In this document: in pieces, positions 34,857 to 43,839 of the stretch
How positions within the stretch are numbered: the stretch's first letter is position 1
Layout of the letters: each line of letters starts with the position of its first letter
From: Paenibacillus mesophilus
Lineage (GTDB): Bacteria > Bacillota > Bacilli > Paenibacillales > NBRC-103111
Assembly (NCBI RefSeq): GCF_005938385.1
Contig: NZ_VCRA01000004.1
Span: 250,206 to 314,205 of the forward strand
Direction: 5' to 3'
DNA length: 64,000 nucleotides
Made by a program: the position numbers and the translations under genes
The notes under the pieces: generated by a model
What the model was told of the DNA's origin: nothing
The model's database searches: none
Seen by the model: only the letters and a program-made list of their open reading frames with translations

Positions 34857-35578
34857 AATGGATAATCGTAACTGGTGATACTGGAGGTTTAGGCGGGGCA
34901 ATAGTCAACAATATTCTGTTAGACCCTGGCTATGGCGTGATCGGGATCAGCAGAAAAGAGAATGTAGCAACGGAATGCTTTAATGATTTATATGAGAACC
35001 GATACATTCATATTAATTATGATCTTTGCCATGTTGATACAATAAAAGATTTATATAAAGAAGAGATAAAAAAAATTGGTCCAGTATACGGATTGGTCAA
35101 TAATTCTGCTTATGCATACGATGATATCGTTACTAATGCAAATGCTGAAAATCTTGACTTGATGTTCAAAATAAATGTCCTCTCTCCAATTATGCTTACA
35201 AAATATGCAATAAGGGACATGTTATTGAATAAAATTGAAGGTTCTGTCGTTCATATTACTTCTGTTTGTGCCCATACGGGATACAAAGGTTTGAGCATGT
35301 ATGCCGCTACAAAAGGTGCACTTGAGTCTTTTTCCAAGACAGTTGCTAGAGAGTGGGGCGAGATAGGAATAAGATCGAATTGTGTAGCACCTGGTTTTAT
35401 GGAAACAGGAATGAGCGAGACATTATCAGATGAACAAAAGAATAGAATATATAAGAGGACTTCGTTAAAAAAAGAAACAGCGCTTGAAAGTGTAGCTGAA
35501 ACGGTATCATTTTTACTTTCAAATAAGTCCAAATCAATTACTGGCTCAGTAATTCATGTAGATAATGGGACAATCTAA
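34853..35578 (+). CDS. short-chain dehydrogenase/reductase, FabG-like
   Basis: A 241-residue SDR with the NAD(P) motif TGDTGGLGGAI, the NNSAY stretch of the NNAG type, the catalytic serine in HITSVCAH and YAATK for the Tyr-Lys pair, and the late PGFMETGM. The family includes 3-oxoacyl-ACP reductases. In this setting it probably sets a hydroxyl on the acyl chain bound to the neighbouring ACP, for example a 3-hydroxyacyl group; this is inference from gene order. Last gene of the four-gene cassette. Confidence 0.88.
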   Translation: MKWIIVTGDTGGLGGAIVNNILLDPGYGVIGISRKENVATECFNDLYENRYIHINYDLCHVDTIKDLYKEEIKKIGPVYGLVNNSAYAYDDIVTNANAENLDLMFKINVLSPIMLTKYAIRDMLLNKIEGSVVHITSVCAHTGYKGLSMYAATKGALESFSKTVAREWGEIGIRSNCVAPGFMETGMSETLSDEQKNRIYKRTSLKKETALESVAETVSFLLSNKSKSITGSVIHVDNGTI

Positions 35579-36048
35579 TGGATTGATATAATACTTCCGA
35601 TATTTCAGCAGACTTCTATTGATACTTGAGAAAAGCTAATGCATCCTTCGATATTTATTGAACATGGAATAAAGCAAGGTCTACAAGCATTATTTTCCCT
35701 TTGTCAAGACATGTTACACACTGAGGAATAAGTTATGTCCTTCTTCTCATGTATCTTGAGACGTGATCTTTAATATTCCGGTATAACGTATAAAACAAAT
35801 CGAGCTTTACTTCATTGAGAAATTGATGAAAGTGAGCTCATTAAGATTTATCTCTCAGGCGAACTGCAAAATCCTACTGTAAGTTTCCTCACACGATATT
35901 CCATGAAGAAATCTTGTTATTGGGCATTCAGCCAAGAAAACCATTAACGAGTACGGTATGATTAGGTAAATTCCCCATGCTATCACCTAAAGTGGGGTAA
36001 CGGTCTGACCACATCTTCCCAACTTTAGGAGTTTTAATTTAAAACGTA
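35579..36048. other. AT-rich spacer, no gene recognised
   Basis: 470 bases between the convergent SDR and glycosyltransferase genes. All frames are short. A small inverted repeat (ccccatgc ... gtgggg, about 35973-35997) is present. It may hold decayed mobile DNA, but I cannot identify any. Confidence 0.4.
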
Positions 36049-36077
36049 CAGACCGTCGAATTTTTTTCGGCGGTCTG
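36049..36077. terminator. bidirectional terminator between convergent units
   Basis: cagaccgtcg / cggcggtctg arms with one G-T pair around an A/T-rich loop, between the plus-strand acyl cassette and the end of the minus-strand glycosyltransferase gene. Confidence 0.7.
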
Positions 36078-36078
36078 T

Positions 36079-37008
36079 TTATTGTCCTGGGCTAATTCCT
36101 CTGGAATGATCATTACGTGTACGCCTTAAAGAACTCAATCGTTCGGCAGCTTTCCACAATAGATCTTTAAATACAGTCAAACCAAACTTCCCGCAAATCC
36201 CTGCATACATAAGAACGGTCACCCAAAATGGATACTTTTCACGATAATGTTTATCATAGAATAGCTTCATGGCACGATGGAACTCGTAGGTAATTCGGTA
36301 CGGTCTTCCCCGACTGCTACCTCTTTTGAAGTGCGTAATTTTTGTTTTTGGATAATAGTAGTTGATCCATCCAGCTTTCTGAATACGAAAGCACCAATCC
36401 GTATCTTCAAAGTACATAAAGAAACGTTCATCCAACTTGCCAACCTGTTCGATTACTTCCCGTCTAACCATCATGAAAGCTCCAACCAAACAATCGATCG
36501 GGTAAGCTTCGTCCTCATTCAAATATTCCATATGATACGAATTGAATCGAGGGCTTTTCGAAAACAACTTAGATAATCCTAATACATAATAAAACGTAGT
36601 GAGCGGAGTCGGAAAACCTCGACGGCAAGCCTTGTCCAGTGTTCCGTCAGGAAGTACGACTTTGCAGCCCGATGCTCCGACTTCCGGGTGATCGTCCATG
36701 AAGCGAAGCATGGCTTCGAGTGTATCGGGCTCGACAACGGTATCGGAATTAAGGAGTAATATAAACCTTCCTTTTGCAATATCGATTCCTTGGTTGTTGG
36801 CTTTGGAGAAACCGACATTTTCGGCGTTTAGAATTAAATTTACCCGAGGGTATAATTCAAAAGCCGATTGGACCGAACCGTCAACGGAACAATTATCGAT
36901 AAGAATTATTTCGTATTTGTATGTTGTTTTGCTCTGGTATAAGGACTGCAAACAGGTTAAAGTAAGTTCTTTGGTATTATAATTTACTATTACGATAGAT
37001 AAGTCCAT
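36079..37008 (-). CDS. GT2 family glycosyltransferase (rhamnosyltransferase-like)
   Basis: The start is set at the ATG at 37008 (MDLSIVIVNYN) because GAAGGAG lies seven bases upstream; 309 residues. It is a GT-A fold enzyme with SIVIVNYNTKELTLTCLQSL, the NAENVGFSKANNQGI stretch, LLNSDTVV for the DxD-like metal site, and ED near residue 200 (MYFEDTDWCFRI) as the general base region. Such enzymes often transfer rhamnose from dTDP-rhamnose in S-layer and O-antigen clusters. The last gene of the long minus-strand unit that starts at 58226. Confidence 0.88.
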   Translation of the reverse strand: MDLSIVIVNYNTKELTLTCLQSLYQSKTTYKYEIILIDNCSVDGSVQSAFELYPRVNLILNAENVGFSKANNQGIDIAKGRFILLLNSDTVVEPDTLEAMLRFMDDHPEVGASGCKVVLPDGTLDKACRRGFPTPLTTFYYVLGLSKLFSKSPRFNSYHMEYLNEDEAYPIDCLVGAFMMVRREVIEQVGKLDERFFMYFEDTDWCFRIQKAGWINYYYPKTKITHFKRGSSRGRPYRITYEFHRAMKLFYDKHYREKYPFWVTVLMYAGICGKFGLTVFKDLLWKAAERLSSLRRTRNDHSRGISPGQ

Positions 37009-37226
37009 TTTGTACTCCTTCAAAGGCTTATTTAAAAAAGAATCTACCTTAAATAATATCAAGGCAGATTCTTTACTACTAGTTTGAAGCAGCTGCACAG
37101 TTTTGGCAATTACAATTTCTGCACCGTGAATAAAGAACTCCTTTGTTTGCCTTCCCTATAACAAATCGATATCTTTCCTGCAAAACCGTTTGTAAAATTT
37201 CCTCAATAAAAAGGTATTTGGAAGCT

Positions 37227-38174
37227 TCACTGGAAAAAACTATATATTTGTTGAAGTTTCTTTTTTCTTTGGACCTGTATCCATTTTCGTTTTCGAAGAA
37301 GCTTATTGTAATCTTTAAATAATTGCACCCAAGCTCTCAATAGAAAAGGTTCTTTAAATAGGACATAAATAATGCTTGCCACTTCAAATAGAAGCAAATG
37401 CGGAAAGTGTTTTAGCAGCCAAACCCATTGATCGTTTTTAATCATCATACGGTACCGGTTGATATAGGAATGTTGTTTGATGAAAACAGGCTGTTTATCT
37501 CGACTGCCTTCTTTCCAGCTTCGCTCATGAAATGCAATAGCACTAGGCACATAGTAAGAATTCCAGCCCAGCAACTGTGCCCTCCACGCCACGTCAACAT
37601 CTTCTTTGTATGCAAAAAAGTCGGAGTCAAAAAATTCTCCGTCCATACTAACGGACTGAACCATGGACCTGGCGTAAAGAGCTGCTGCCCCCGAGACTCC
37701 AAATACTTCGGAGACTTCGTCCCATTTTGTGGTGTTCTGTCGAGCCCCAAGATCAAAGGCCCTTCTGGCTTTATTGATAAGTAGACCTGCACTGTCAATC
37801 ATGGTTGCATCTGATCTTCTTAATAACTTCCCAGTGACGCTTCCTACCCTTGCATTCTTATCCATAAAAGCAACAAGATTGTACACATAATAGGGATGGA
37901 GTGTCACATCCGGGTTTAATACGAGATAGAAGTCGCTGGCCGAAAGATGAATACATTGATTATGCGCGGCGGCAAAGCCGAGATTATTTTTATTGGCTAC
38001 AAGTTGAACTTTGTCCTCATATGCACGAAGCTTCTCCAAAGTATCATCTGTCGAGGCATTATCAACAACAAGAATACGATCGATTGGATAAGCTTGGTGC
38101 AACACTGCATCAAGACAGTCCACTATATATTCAGCACTGTTAAACGTGACAATATGAACACTAACAGTTCTCAT
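37227..38174 (-). CDS. GT2 family glycosyltransferase
   Basis: A 315-residue GT2 enzyme: VSVHIVTFNSAEYIVDCLDA, NNLGFAAAHNQCI, LVLNPDVTLH and FAYKEDVDVAWRAQLLGW, the same family as the gene downstream. AAGAGGAAA precedes the ATG. Its start overlaps the end of rfbD by 14 bases, which suggests that its donor is dTDP-rhamnose. The C-terminus is basic with several membrane-associating aromatic helices (LFEVASIIYVLFKEPFLL). Confidence 0.88.
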   Translation of the reverse strand: MRTVSVHIVTFNSAEYIVDCLDAVLHQAYPIDRILVVDNASTDDTLEKLRAYEDKVQLVANKNNLGFAAAHNQCIHLSASDFYLVLNPDVTLHPYYVYNLVAFMDKNARVGSVTGKLLRRSDATMIDSAGLLINKARRAFDLGARQNTTKWDEVSEVFGVSGAAALYARSMVQSVSMDGEFFDSDFFAYKEDVDVAWRAQLLGWNSYYVPSAIAFHERSWKEGSRDKQPVFIKQHSYINRYRMMIKNDQWVWLLKHFPHLLLFEVASIIYVLFKEPFLLRAWVQLFKDYNKLLRKRKWIQVQRKKKLQQIYSFFQ

Positions 38175-39024
38175 TTAAGATTTCCTCTTTATTCTTGTCC
38201 AAGAACTCTTTTAATGCTTCTCGCCAATCGCGCAGGTCTTCGAACTGATTCACACGAATGGACATATGATCCATGACCGAATATTTCGGCCGTGGCGCCG
38301 GACGTGGAAAGTCTTCAGTCTTACAAGGCTTAACGTTTATACCGATGTCTGCCTCTTCAAAAATCGCTTTGGCGAATTCATACCACGAACATACCCCGGA
38401 ATTGGACGCATGGTAAATACCGTATCTCTCGGTCTGCACAAGCTGCTCAAGGAACCGGGCCAGATCTACCGTATAAGTCGGCGAGCCAACTTGATCACTT
38501 ACAACCTTCAATGTGTCTCGATCTTGAGCCAGCTTAAGCATCGTTTTCACAAAATTAGCTCCATACAAACCATAGACCCATGAAGTTCTCACAATATAAT
38601 ATCGGGAAGAAAGCGATTGAACCAACTGCTCTCCTGCTCGCTTAGACTTACCGTATACACTATGCGGATTCGGATGATCGTACTCCCTGTACGGCCTGGA
38701 GCCTGTACCGTCAAATACGTAATCCGTGCTGATATAGCATAGCTTAGCACCGATTTTTTCAGCAGCGATCGCGAGATTCCTTGTGCCGAAGGCATTAATC
38801 TTGTAGGCCAGATCCTCTTCAGTTTCAGCCATATCTACAGCTGTATAAGCAGCGCTATGGATAATCGCATCTGGTCTAAGATCAGAAATAACCCGATTAC
38901 ACTGATCTTCACTTGTAATATCCAGTTGATCTCTTCCCAGACCGTGAACCTCCTGCTCCCTTGTCAGAATTTTAACAAGGTCTTGTCCTAATTGACCATT
39001 GGCTCCTGTCACCAATATTCTCAT
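38161..39024 (-). CDS. rfbD: dTDP-4-dehydrorhamnose reductase
   Basis: Start at the ATG at 39024 (MRILVTGANGQLGQDL), one base after the rfbB stop; 287 residues. The NAD(P)-binding motif TGANGQLG, the YISTDYVFDG stretch, the catalytic YGKSK and the C-terminal region with SNSGVCSWYEFA identify RfbD/RmlD. It makes the last step of dTDP-L-rhamnose synthesis. Confidence 0.95.
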   Translation of the reverse strand: MRILVTGANGQLGQDLVKILTREQEVHGLGRDQLDITSEDQCNRVISDLRPDAIIHSAAYTAVDMAETEEDLAYKINAFGTRNLAIAAEKIGAKLCYISTDYVFDGTGSRPYREYDHPNPHSVYGKSKRAGEQLVQSLSSRYYIVRTSWVYGLYGANFVKTMLKLAQDRDTLKVVSDQVGSPTYTVDLARFLEQLVQTERYGIYHASNSGVCSWYEFAKAIFEEADIGINVKPCKTEDFPRPAPRPKYSVMDHMSIRVNQFEDLRDWREALKEFLDKNKEEILNENC

Positions 39025-39025
39025 A

Positions 39026-40048
39026 TCAGATACCCAGGCGGGAGCCGTATTGCTGCGCAAAATATTGTTGATACTCACCGGACTGGATTCGTTTCCACCA
39101 GGATTGATTGTCCAGGTACCAACGAATCGTTTCATGAATCCCTGTCTCAAAATGATGAACAGGCTTCCATCCGAGTTCCGTACTAATCTTTGCAGCATCA
39201 ATTCCATAGCGACGGTCATGCCCGGGTCGATCCTTCACATACTGAATAAGAGACTCTGGTTTCCCAAGTTCGCGGAGAATCGTTTGTACAATGTGAATAT
39301 TCGTTCTTTCATTGTTACCGCCAATATTGTAAACTTCGCCGTTGACGCCCTTATGCAAAACAAGATCGATGGCACTGCAGTGATCTTCAACATACAACCA
39401 ATCGCGAATATTCAGTCCATCTCCATATACCGGGAGCGGCTTATCAGCCAGTGCGTTAGCAATAATAAGGGGAATAAGTTTCTCAGGGAACTGATAAGGA
39501 CCATAGTTATTCGAGCAGCGCGTAATGTTAACTGGCAGTCCGAACGTTTCGTGGTAAGCACGAACGAGTAGATCAGATCCTGCTTTACTCGCAGAATACG
39601 GACTATTCGGCGCAAGCGGAGTCTCCTCCGTGAAAAGCCCTGTCTCCCCTAAAGTTCCATAAACTTCATCCGTGGAAACATGAACAAACTTTTGAACCCC
39701 ATATTTCTTCGCAGCCTCCAAAAGCACTTGCGTACCAAGAACATTCGTCTTCACAAAAACATCTGGCTCCAGAATACTCCTATCCACATGCGATTCCGCC
39801 GCGAAATGGATAACCGCATCAATCCCTTTCTCAAAAAGACCGTTCACCAACGCTTGATTAGCGATATCCCCTTTAACAAAGGTATATTTGCTGTTATTTT
39901 CTACGGCTGTAAGGTTCTCCAAATTGCCGGCATACGTTAATGCATCCAAATTCATGAGCTCATAACTCGGGTAACGGTTAAGCATATAATGAACAAAATT
40001 GCTGCCGATAAACCCGGCTCCGCCAGTGACTAGTAGTTTCATATGCAT
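39026..40048 (-). CDS. rfbB: dTDP-glucose 4,6-dehydratase
   Basis: A 340-residue extended SDR: TGGAGFIGSNFVHYML at the NAD site, FAAESHVDRSI, STDEVYGTL and catalytic YSASK. AGGAG lies close to two ATG codons (40048 and 40042); the first is annotated, the second is equally possible. Its product, dTDP-4-keto-6-deoxyglucose, is the branch point to dTDP-rhamnose (rfbC, rfbD) and, by rffA/wecE, to dTDP-Fuc4N. Confidence 0.96.
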   Translation of the reverse strand: MHMKLLVTGGAGFIGSNFVHYMLNRYPSYELMNLDALTYAGNLENLTAVENNSKYTFVKGDIANQALVNGLFEKGIDAVIHFAAESHVDRSILEPDVFVKTNVLGTQVLLEAAKKYGVQKFVHVSTDEVYGTLGETGLFTEETPLAPNSPYSASKAGSDLLVRAYHETFGLPVNITRCSNNYGPYQFPEKLIPLIIANALADKPLPVYGDGLNIRDWLYVEDHCSAIDLVLHKGVNGEVYNIGGNNERTNIHIVQTILRELGKPESLIQYVKDRPGHDRRYGIDAAKISTELGWKPVHHFETGIHETIRWYLDNQSWWKRIQSGEYQQYFAQQYGSRLGI

Positions 40049-40164
40049 ATGACTCCTATTTTTTAAAGTTTATGTTCTCATCTTAGAGCAAAACCTTATT
40101 TCTATTTATTATATTCACTGACAGGTTAAATCTTCTAATAAAGCCGGTTTTGTATACTTTAATT

Positions 40165-42477
40165 TTAATACTGCTGATTTAATTTTGAATGTCTCAAAGA
40201 ATATACTTTCCTTACAAACAATATCAGTGCACATAAAATTGATACAACCATTCCTGCAAATAGACCTGGTGGTGTATAGTGTAGCTTAATTTTGTGATTT
40301 CCAGGACTCAACAACAAGCCACTAAAACCTAAATTAATATTTTGCACATCCGCTGGATGATTATCTATCCAAGCTTTCCAACCTCTATCAAAAGGAATGG
40401 ACAGAAATAGCATCCCATATTTATCCATATCTACTTCTCCATACACATCATTTCTGTCTATATACGATAATGTAAATGATGTTGATTTTAGGTTATCCAC
40501 ACTTGTTTTGATATCAGTATCTAACTCAGTATTTATTATCGGTACCTGCTCTGCAAGTCCCGATTGAACAACAGCAGCATTTAATAATATTGTTTCTTTC
40601 TTCTCAGTGCTAACTTTAGTGAATTCACTGTCAATAATTCTTTTATTATAAATAAATCCTAGTGGAAGGGGATTCAGATTCTTAAATATATAAATATCAT
40701 TTTCCTTTTTTATCATTTGAAAACCTGGTATTTCAGTATTCTCTCGGGAAAGCAAATACCGCACTCCCAGAAATGTAAGAGCTCTCTCTCTACCATTAAA
40801 ACCATATATGAAATTATAGTTTGGTTTAGCGCCCATGATCTGACTAAAAGAAAAATAATTTGGGTTATTACTAGATAAATAAGTTTTTACTCCCTTGTAG
40901 CCTTGAATTAATGCATCATCCAAAAATACTGATTGATAATTTTTATCCACACGATAAAAATCATTATCTATATCTGAAATAGCTTTGATCGCTTCAGGTG
41001 TACCATCAAAATAAGTACTACTAAGTTCATCTGAACTTAAGGGAGCTCTAGATTGAAGTGTCAGTGTTGAGGTAACTCCCACTTCCCATATCACAATAAC
41101 AGTAACTAAAGTTACAAATATATTTTTCTTTAAACGATTTTGCAATACTATTAATAATGCTATTCCAATTAATATGAATAATACTAGAATATTAGAGTAA
41201 ATCATCTGCGAATTTTCAGAAGTGAATAAATTAAACTTCTTTTCTGTAACAATATACGTTAAACTTAAGAACCATAAAATAATGACAGTCCCCAAGCTTG
41301 CCAAAGATACTTTTCGACTTAGTTGATTCTCAAGATACCAATGCGACCATACTTTTGCAGTTCCCATCAGTATTGGTATAATTAAATACCAACTCCACCG
41401 ATAAGTACCCTGACTAAACCCATTAAAAATAGGGATTGTGAAATTCAAAAATATTATCCCAAAAAAACAAACAATAAACGATGCAATAGTAACACTATTA
41501 CGTAGCGATTTTATCAATAGATGTGGTAGACAAATAAGAGCTAACAAACTGCTTGTCCATAGAGGTCCACTAAAAGGACTAACAGGGATAAGCTTTGGAT
41601 CTAAAATCCAGGTATTCATCCCACGTAATAGCATCGCGGCATACTCATAAACTGTGGCAAGCTTTAAACTAGGTAAAATTGAGCCTGATACTCTTGGATT
41701 ATCCAACAAAACAAGCACACTAGGAATAAACGAAACAGCGGCTAAACAAACTCCACAAAAGCCCCACGCTGCTGTTATCATAATATGACGAATCGCTATG
41801 ACAAATGTTTTTGACGTTAAGGCGTCTAGACAAACATATATAATCATAAAGATTGCAGTCATCCAAGTATAATACGCCGAAATTGCTGCTAGTAGGGCTG
41901 TAAAGAATACAAGAACACTTGGTTTTTTTATTCTGCGATATCGCTCATATCCATATATTATACCAGTCGTTAATAAAAATACAGTTAGCTGTACATCTAA
42001 GCAACTCCATAATATTGCATATCCATTAAAAGTAAAAATTAATGCAATTAATGCTGCAACTTTATTCGAGTAACCTCGTCCTAAGATACAAAAATAGAAT
42101 AATATTCCTGAAAGACACAATTTTATTATTGCTACAATCAAAAATCCAACAGGTATATTCTCGCTTGAAAATAATAAAAGAATTAGATTAAAGGGATCAA
42201 ATAAATGTGGTTGTATTGAAAATATATTCGTTCCTAATCCTAACTCCCAAATCCACCCGCCTTTGTCATAAGATCGTAGCCATTCTAATGAAATATCTTT
42301 TAAAGGCCAAAATTCCCATAGAGAATCAACACCCAAACCTTTATACACAAATAACCATTCACCAGTAAGAAAAGGAAAAAAACAAACAATGATTAAGAAT
42401 ATAGCACTCAGTAAGATCCAAAATTGATAATTTATATTCTTTCTAAAAATATTTAAAAAAAGTTGTTTGTAATCCAT
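40165..42477 (-). CDS. YfhO-family GT-C membrane glycosyltransferase
   Basis: A 770-residue protein with about 12 TM segments in the first ~460 residues and a large extracytoplasmic domain (~460-740), then a final TM helix near 745 and a basic end. Typical YfhO landmarks: GLGVDSLWEFWPL in the first loop, and the C-terminal LSIPFDRGWKAWIDNHPADV and GLLLSPGNHKIKLHYTPPGL. In B. subtilis and Listeria, YfhO/GtcA/CsbB-type proteins form three-component systems that add sugars to lipoteichoic or wall teichoic acid outside the cell. This gene interrupts the rml genes (rfbB-rfbD / rfbC-rfbA). It is homologous to 48376-51141. Confidence 0.85.
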   Translation of the reverse strand: MDYKQLFLNIFRKNINYQFWILLSAIFLIIVCFFPFLTGEWLFVYKGLGVDSLWEFWPLKDISLEWLRSYDKGGWIWELGLGTNIFSIQPHLFDPFNLILLLFSSENIPVGFLIVAIIKLCLSGILFYFCILGRGYSNKVAALIALIFTFNGYAILWSCLDVQLTVFLLTTGIIYGYERYRRIKKPSVLVFFTALLAAISAYYTWMTAIFMIIYVCLDALTSKTFVIAIRHIMITAAWGFCGVCLAAVSFIPSVLVLLDNPRVSGSILPSLKLATVYEYAAMLLRGMNTWILDPKLIPVSPFSGPLWTSSLLALICLPHLLIKSLRNSVTIASFIVCFFGIIFLNFTIPIFNGFSQGTYRWSWYLIIPILMGTAKVWSHWYLENQLSRKVSLASLGTVIILWFLSLTYIVTEKKFNLFTSENSQMIYSNILVLFILIGIALLIVLQNRLKKNIFVTLVTVIVIWEVGVTSTLTLQSRAPLSSDELSSTYFDGTPEAIKAISDIDNDFYRVDKNYQSVFLDDALIQGYKGVKTYLSSNNPNYFSFSQIMGAKPNYNFIYGFNGRERALTFLGVRYLLSRENTEIPGFQMIKKENDIYIFKNLNPLPLGFIYNKRIIDSEFTKVSTEKKETILLNAAVVQSGLAEQVPIINTELDTDIKTSVDNLKSTSFTLSYIDRNDVYGEVDMDKYGMLFLSIPFDRGWKAWIDNHPADVQNINLGFSGLLLSPGNHKIKLHYTPPGLFAGMVVSILCALILFVRKVYSLRHSKLNQQY

Positions 42478-42500
42478 TAAAATCTCCTTTACTCCAAGCT

Positions 42501-43046
42501 TTAGAAATTGATTTCCGCATCTTTAAGTAAAGGGTACTTTTGATCCTTTTCCGATAATAGCGGACTTATTGTTGGCCACTGTATACCAATTGCAGGGTCA
42601 TTCCACAAAATCCCTCTGTCATGTTCTGGTGAGTAATGCTCGTCTACCTTATATAGAACCTCAGTGTTTGGCTCTAGCGTACAGAATCCATGCGCAAACC
42701 CAGCAGGAACTAGAAGTTGCATTTTATTTGCACTGCTTAATGTAACACCATACCATTGTCCAAATGTAGCTGAAGCTTTCCGAATATCAACTACAACATC
42801 AAAGATGGAACCGGCAATAACCCTTATCAACTTCGTCTGTGCTTTTGGAATTAATTGATAATGAAGCCCTCTAAGTACTCCCTTTGTTACAGAGAGGGAA
42901 TGATTATCCTGCACAAAATCGAAATTTACCCCTAGGCGTTGAAATTTTAATTTATTGTAGCTTTCCATAAAAAAACCACGTTGATCCTCATTGATCTTTG
43001 ATTTAATAATGAAAACTCCATCAAGAGTCGTTTGATTGATTTCCAC
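42501..43046 (-). CDS. rfbC: dTDP-4-dehydrorhamnose 3,5-epimerase
   Basis: A 181-residue cupin enzyme with GTG start and AGAGGAG upstream. Family signatures: DQRGFFMESYN near residue 22, QDNHSLSVTKGVLRGLHYQ (catalytic histidine in LHYQ), and VPAGFAHGFCTLE. Makes dTDP-4-keto-L-rhamnose for RfbD. Confidence 0.95.
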   Translation of the reverse strand: MEINQTTLDGVFIIKSKINEDQRGFFMESYNKLKFQRLGVNFDFVQDNHSLSVTKGVLRGLHYQLIPKAQTKLIRVIAGSIFDVVVDIRKASATFGQWYGVTLSSANKMQLLVPAGFAHGFCTLEPNTEVLYKVDEHYSPEHDRGILWNDPAIGIQWPTISPLLSEKDQKYPLLKDAEINF

Positions 43047-43060
43047 TAATGAATCTCCTC

Positions 43061-43804
43061 TCAGAGTTTAAGCTTACCGAACTCTTCGCCGAAAACAAGG
43101 TCCTTTGCTAATTCATTTGCTTTTACAAGAGAAGCGTGAGTTCCTGCATCTGTCCACCAACCCTTTAATACATCAAAAGTAAGCAGTTCCTTCTCGATGT
43201 AGGCATTATTCACATCAGTAACTTCTAATTCTCCGCGGCTTGAGGGTTTTAATGTCTTGATAATATCAAATACTTGACTATCATACATATAAATACCCGT
43301 AACTGCATAATTGCTTCTTGGCTCTCTTGGTTTCTCTTCAATTGATACTATTTTATTTCCAACCAGTTCTGGTACACCATATCTTTGAGGATCATGAACC
43401 TCTTGAATTAATATTTTAGCACCTTGACCTTGCTCTCTAAAATTCTGAACATAGGAAAAAATATTATCGCTAAAAACATTATCTCCAAGGATAACAACCA
43501 TTTTATCATTACCTACAAAATGCTCTGCTAAACCAAGTGCTTCGGCAATTCCACCTGCTTCATCTTGAACTTTAAAGGTAAATGTGACACCCATTTCTTT
43601 ACCACTGCCGAGTAGATTAACAACATCCCCCATATGATCTTTTCCGGTTACTATTAGGATATCTTGAATATCGGCTTGTTTAAGCTTGCATACAGAATGA
43701 AAAATCATTGGGTATTTTCCGACAGGAAGAAGATGCTTATTTGTTACTTTAGTTAAAGGATACAAACGTGAACCAGTTCCACCTGCTAGTATTATTCCTT
43801 TCAT
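43061..43804 (-). CDS. rfbA: glucose-1-phosphate thymidylyltransferase (short form)
   Basis: A 247-residue nucleotidyltransferase: GIILAGGTGSRLYPLT, KHLLPVGKYPMI, VVILGDNVF (metal Asp) and IVSIEEKPREPRSNYAVTG. It lacks the ~40-residue C-terminal extension of the 290-residue RmlA that builds the allosteric dTDP-rhamnose site, like Bacillus SpsI, so feedback control by the end product may differ. Opens the dTDP-sugar pathway. Confidence 0.93.
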   Translation of the reverse strand: MKGIILAGGTGSRLYPLTKVTNKHLLPVGKYPMIFHSVCKLKQADIQDILIVTGKDHMGDVVNLLGSGKEMGVTFTFKVQDEAGGIAEALGLAEHFVGNDKMVVILGDNVFSDNIFSYVQNFREQGQGAKILIQEVHDPQRYGVPELVGNKIVSIEEKPREPRSNYAVTGIYMYDSQVFDIIKTLKPSSRGELEVTDVNNAYIEKELLTFDVLKGWWTDAGTHASLVKANELAKDLVFGEEFGKLKL

Positions 43805-43839
43805 TGTTACACCTCAATTTGGGTTAAGTTTTTGCGAAA

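Noticed and set aside
35640..36000. possible decayed IS in the spacer after the acyl cassette
   Set aside because: No transposase motif could be read in any frame and no inverted repeat pair was found.
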